From Elusimicrobia bacterium HGW-Elusimicrobia-3 (GTDB lineage: Bacteria; Elusimicrobiota; Elusimicrobia; Elusimicrobiales; UBA9959), in contig PHAL01000005.1 in the NCBI GenBank assembly GCA_002840355.1, positions 1 through 64,000 of the forward strand: a stretch of DNA of 64,000 nt, read 5' to 3'. Position 1 is the first letter of the stretch. Every line of letters begins with the position of its first letter. Position numbers and translations under genes: made by a program. The notes beneath the pieces were generated by a model. It was given only the letters and a program-made list of their open reading frames with translations, made no database searches and was not told where the DNA came from. Below, one piece after another: positions 61,650 through 64,000 of the stretch.

Positions 61650-61677
61650 AGTATAACAGCCCTATTACGGCAGTCAA
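61650..61677 (-). promoter_or_regulatory. Sigma-70 type promoter of rrf2 and the surface operon
   Basis: On the minus strand TTGACT (61677-61672), 16 nt, TATACT (61655-61650). Transcription would start near 61643, about 128 nt before the rrf2 ATG. It is just downstream of the radical SAM gene stop (61689). Confidence 0.6.
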
Positions 61678-61688
61678 TAGACAAATTA

Positions 61689-62738
61689 TCAGCCCCGGCC
61701 GTGCTTTTTTTTGAAAGCCGCAGCCATCTCGCAAGCGGGCCGATTCGGGGCGAAAGCGTCCCCCTCCTCCAGCAGGCTTATGCCCGGGCAGCGGCTGCAG
61801 AATTCGATATCGGGACAGCCGGCGCAATCTTGCAGGTCCTTAAGGCCGGCCCGGCGCCATTTTTTCAGCCAAGCCGAGCCCTTCCACAGGGCAGAGAATT
61901 TCTGGCGGGCCAGGTTGCCCAGTTTGACCGGCAGCTGCAGACAGGGAAACAGGGTTCCGGCAGGGTCTACAGCGCAGACATTGCGGCCGGCGCCGCACAG
62001 GAAATCCCAGGCGTCGGCGCTACCGGGAACCGGGGCGGCGGGCCCCGCCTCCGCTCCGGACGGCGAAAGGTGTGACAGAGCCCGCCTCAACTCCGGGCCG
62101 GAGAGGCGGTATTTAAGGGCGGCCCTGTCTCCGTCGTTGGCCGGCGCTATGACGGGGTCGAAAGAGATGCCGCAGCCTTCTTTCCGGGCCAGGCGCTTCA
62201 AAAATGCCGCCTGCCCGGAGTTCAGGTTCATCAGCGGCACCTTTATCTTTACCGCTACCCCGGCCGCTTTGAGCAGGCGGGCGGCAGCCAGGCTGCCGCC
62301 AAAGGAACCTTTCAGGCCTGTGAGGCCGTCATGCACCTCCGGGCGGCCGTACAAGCTGATCTCGAATGCCGAAACTCCCGCCTGGCGGAATTCCCGGGCG
62401 CGGGCGGGCGTCAGGCCCAGGCCGGTGGAAAACACCCTGACGTCAAAACTCAATGATTTAGCGAACCGGCACAACTCGGCCAAGTCCGGCCGCAGCAGCG
62501 GCTCGCCCCCGGTGAAAACGAGGTAAAGCCCCCCGGCGCGGGCCAGTTGGCGCAGTATCTGCTCCCATTGGGCGGTGGAGAGTTCGCGGCCGGGGCGCGC
62601 GCGGCCGGCGGTTTCGGGCAGGTAGCAGTGGCGGCAGGAGAGCGGGCAGCGGCGGGTCAGTTCTACGGTAACCGAAATTGGAATATTTTTATCCAGCGTG
62701 AGCGCGTTGAGCCGCGCTGAAGGCAGGCAGTCGGGCAT
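61689..62738 (-). CDS. SPASM-type radical SAM peptide-modifying enzyme
   Basis: A 349-residue radical SAM protein. TRRCPLSCRHCYLPE carries the CxxxCxxC cluster site, VFTGGEPLLRPDL the GGE motif. The C-terminal SPASM part has cysteines in FLCGAGRNVCAVDPAG, LFPCLQL, LQDCAGCPDIEFCSRCPG and PACEM, enough for two auxiliary Fe-S clusters. Relatives install thioether or other crosslinks in RiPP peptides. The start at 62738 overlaps the peptidase stop by 1 nt (TGATG). It is the last gene of the peptide operon. Confidence 0.9.
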   Translation of the reverse strand: MPDCLPSARLNALTLDKNIPISVTVELTRRCPLSCRHCYLPETAGRARPGRELSTAQWEQILRQLARAGGLYLVFTGGEPLLRPDLAELCRFAKSLSFDVRVFSTGLGLTPARAREFRQAGVSAFEISLYGRPEVHDGLTGLKGSFGGSLAAARLLKAAGVAVKIKVPLMNLNSGQAAFLKRLARKEGCGISFDPVIAPANDGDRAALKYRLSGPELRRALSHLSPSGAEAGPAAPVPGSADAWDFLCGAGRNVCAVDPAGTLFPCLQLPVKLGNLARQKFSALWKGSAWLKKWRRAGLKDLQDCAGCPDIEFCSRCPGISLLEEGDAFAPNRPACEMAAAFKKKHGRG

Positions 62739-63061
62739 CAGTTGAAGGGATTGGCGGCGTACAAGGCGCGCCGCAGCCTGGCGTACCACAGACCCGGCAA
62801 GCCTGCGGCCAGCGGACCGCCGCCGAGCACCGTGCCCCGCACCTCGGCCCAGGAGACATAGTGCGGTTCCAGCCGTCCGGCGTCGTCCACGAACACGGCG
62901 CCGCCCGGGCAAACCTCGGCCACCCGGTGCAGCAGATTGCGTCCGCCGTAGACATAGACCGCGCAATCCCCGGCGCCGGGGCGCCCCGGGGCCACGGCCA
63001 CGGCCTGCCCCGGACGGAACAGGGGCAGCATGCTGGAGCCTTCCAACCTGAATACCTTCAT
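62738..63061 (-). CDS. S24/S26-type serine peptidase, small
   Basis: A 107-residue protein with the signal-peptidase/LexA-type fold. LEGSSMLPLFRPGQAV carries the catalytic serine and GGRNLLHRVAEV the second catalytic position; here it is histidine (LLHRV), as in archaeal and eukaryotic signal peptidases, instead of the bacterial lysine. No membrane segment is evident. ATG 63061 shares a base with the precursor stop. It probably trims the leader of the encoded precursor. Confidence 0.78.
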   Translation of the reverse strand: MKVFRLEGSSMLPLFRPGQAVAVAPGRPGAGDCAVYVYGGRNLLHRVAEVCPGGAVFVDDAGRLEPHYVSWAEVRGTVLGGGPLAAGLPGLWYARLRRALYAANPFN

Positions 63062-63198
63062 CAGGAAAATTTCTTCAGGGATTTGCAGGCCAGCTGGCTG
63101 ATAGGGCCGGTGATGCATTTGCCGCAGGCCAGCGCCGCGGTCTCGAAGATCTTCTCGGTCTTCATGGCGGGCTTCGCGTAGGTTTTTTTCTTCTTCAT
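63061..63198 (-). CDS. RiPP precursor peptide, 45 residues
   Basis: Start ATG 63198 follows GGAG by 8 nt; an alternative ATG at 63204 is too close to it. The leader MKKKKTYAKPAMKTEKIFET is basic and then acidic-hydrophobic, as in many small peptides acted on by PqqD-guided radical SAM enzymes. The C-terminal part AALACGKCITGPISQLACKS then LKKFS has three cysteines (C25, C28, C38), candidates for thioether crosslinks. The stop overlaps the peptidase ATG. The position between the recognition-protein gene and peptidase/radical SAM genes gives strong support. Named family not recognised. Confidence 0.8.
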   Translation of the reverse strand: MKKKKTYAKPAMKTEKIFETAALACGKCITGPISQLACKSLKKFS

Positions 63199-63200
63199 AT

Positions 63201-63467
63201 TCATTTCTCCGCTTTGGCTATCAGTCCGGCGGCCAGCAGTTCTTTGATAAAGGCCGCCGTGTCGGCCGCGGCGGCAGAGGCGTCTATATCGTACTCGGCC
63301 GCGATGGCGGCGGCTATGGCCGCTTCGTCCCTGCCGGCGGCCAGGCCTTCCCAGACCAGGGCCGCTGCGCCGTTAAGTTCGTGCATCCTGGAGCCGGCGG
63401 CGTCCACGATGAACAATTCCCCGGCTATGCGCCGGAAGGCGAGGTCTTTTCTCAGTATAAGCTTCAT
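63201..63467 (-). CDS. PqqD-like RiPP recognition protein
   Basis: An 88-residue PqqD-family protein. LFIVDAAGSRMHELNGAAAL and the helical WEGLAAGRDEAAIAAAIAAE are the family pattern. Such proteins bind the leader peptide of the precursor and present it to the radical SAM enzyme. It overlaps both neighbours: the HprK-like gene by ATGA, and the precursor's first possible ATG. Confidence 0.88.
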   Translation of the reverse strand: MKLILRKDLAFRRIAGELFIVDAAGSRMHELNGAAALVWEGLAAGRDEAAIAAAIAAEYDIDASAAAADTAAFIKELLAAGLIAKAEK

Positions 63468-64000
63468 ACCAACTCCAGGAAAGCGGCGTCCTTTTTAGAA
63501 AATTCCAGGCTGGCAAAAGAAATTTTACCCAGCAGCGCGGCGGCGTTGTTCAGCACCAGGGACGAGATATCCCGACCTTTTTCAAAATTCAGCAGGCAGC
63601 GCAGCAGCAACTTCAGGGCCTCGCTCCCGCCGCAGGGGGCAACCCTGTTCCCCCTGCTCTTCTTAAGCAGGTATATCCCGCCCAGCGGCCAGGAACCCGG
63701 CCGCCCGTCCGCGCGCATTTCGCCCCAGAACGGCGAACCGTGTACCGTGTAACGACCACCCTCCCGGCGCAGCAAATTAATCTCGTCGCTGATAACTTCG
63801 CAACCGGAGCCGGCGGCCAATTTGGAAAGCGTGGATTTGCCCGCCCCGGACCGGCCCAGGAACAGGTAAGCCCTGCCCTTTTTCACCAGGCCGGCGGAGT
63901 GAAGCATAAAACCGCCCGAGCGCAGCAGCAAACTGCTTATCAAAGACCGCAGGAAAGCGTCCAGGCATTGCTCGTAGGGGGCGGCCGAGAGTTCTCCGGC
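63464..64000 (-). CDS. HprK-like kinase domain protein, N-terminus beyond window
   Basis: At least 178 residues; the frame is open to the right edge, so the start lies outside. FLGRSGAGKSTLSKLAAG is the P-loop, HSAGLVKKGRAYLF precedes it, and EVISDEINLLRREGGRY is a Walker B-like segment. It resembles the HprK C-terminal kinase fold found next to PqqD and radical SAM genes in peptide clusters. Its role in such clusters is not established. It is not the HPr kinase at 39590-40555. Confidence 0.85.
   Translation of the reverse strand, partial: AGELSAAPYEQCLDAFLRSLISSLLLRSGGFMLHSAGLVKKGRAYLFLGRSGAGKSTLSKLAAGSGCEVISDEINLLRREGGRYTVHGSPFWGEMRADGRPGSWPLGGIYLLKKSRGNRVAPCGGSEALKLLLRCLLNFEKGRDISSLVLNNAAALLGKISFASLEFSKKDAAFLELV

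Overview
The window is GC-rich bacterial DNA, densely packed and mostly read from the minus strand. The gene set is a Gram-negative, anaerobic or facultative bacterium with an outer membrane: anaerobic ribonucleotide reductase, tungstate/molybdate uptake with cofactor synthesis, a type IV pilin-like protein, a PorV-like barrel and a protein with a C-terminal domain like type IX secretion signals, and a complete mannose-type PTS with HPr kinase. Together these fit best with Elusimicrobiota. That assignment is inference from gene content; no 16S rRNA gene or tRNA was seen.

Layout. 1-631: start of a secreted trypsin-like protease, cut by the window edge. 706-7623: a molybdenum/tungsten module (modE-like regulator, tupBC, moeA, moaA, moaC, a small membrane protein, a MOSC protein, moaB), with tupA just upstream and a ModE-type palindrome at the head of the main operon. 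7657-9177: a metal-type permease and a ferritin-like protein. 9202-14060: nrdR-nrdD-nrdG-dut, where NrdD carries a fused glutaredoxin-like tail. 14366-17210: a pilin with a structured leader, a perfect 26-bp inverted repeat, and recG. 17275-17854: two tandem small RNA genes with an identical 83-nt core and matching 11-nt direct repeats in their promoters. 17935-22846: a DUF4412 protein, an MscS channel, a PhoB-type regulator and a sensor that lacks a kinase ATPase domain. 22848-32305: housekeeping genes (tRNA nucleotidyltransferase family, CpXC protein, PLP enzyme, a secreted cysteine-rich protein, RNase P RNA, zinc-ribbon protein, metF, lepB, lepA). 32329-41093: hpf-hprK-rapZ-EIIA-EIIB-GH57 glucanotransferase-EIIC-EIID-HPr-EI, a carbon uptake and control cluster. 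41229-42703: an ABC exporter pair. 42717-61515: a surface protein operon with a PorV-like barrel, a PQQ/FN3 protein with a sorting-type C-terminus, and a giant FN3-repeat protein (about 4,540 residues if a frameshift near 49577 is repaired), preceded by an Rrf2 regulator. 61689-64000: a compact peptide (RiPP) cluster with every gene overlapping the next: HprK-like protein, PqqD-like recognition protein, a 45-residue Cys-containing precursor, an S26-type peptidase and a SPASM radical SAM enzyme.

The most novel parts are the RiPP cluster at the right end, whose precursor is too short to stand out among ordinary open reading frames, and the tandem small RNAs at 17.3-17.9 kb. Structured intergenic repeats (2375-2485, 10412-10549, 25913-26036, 15053-15136) are further candidates for undescribed elements.
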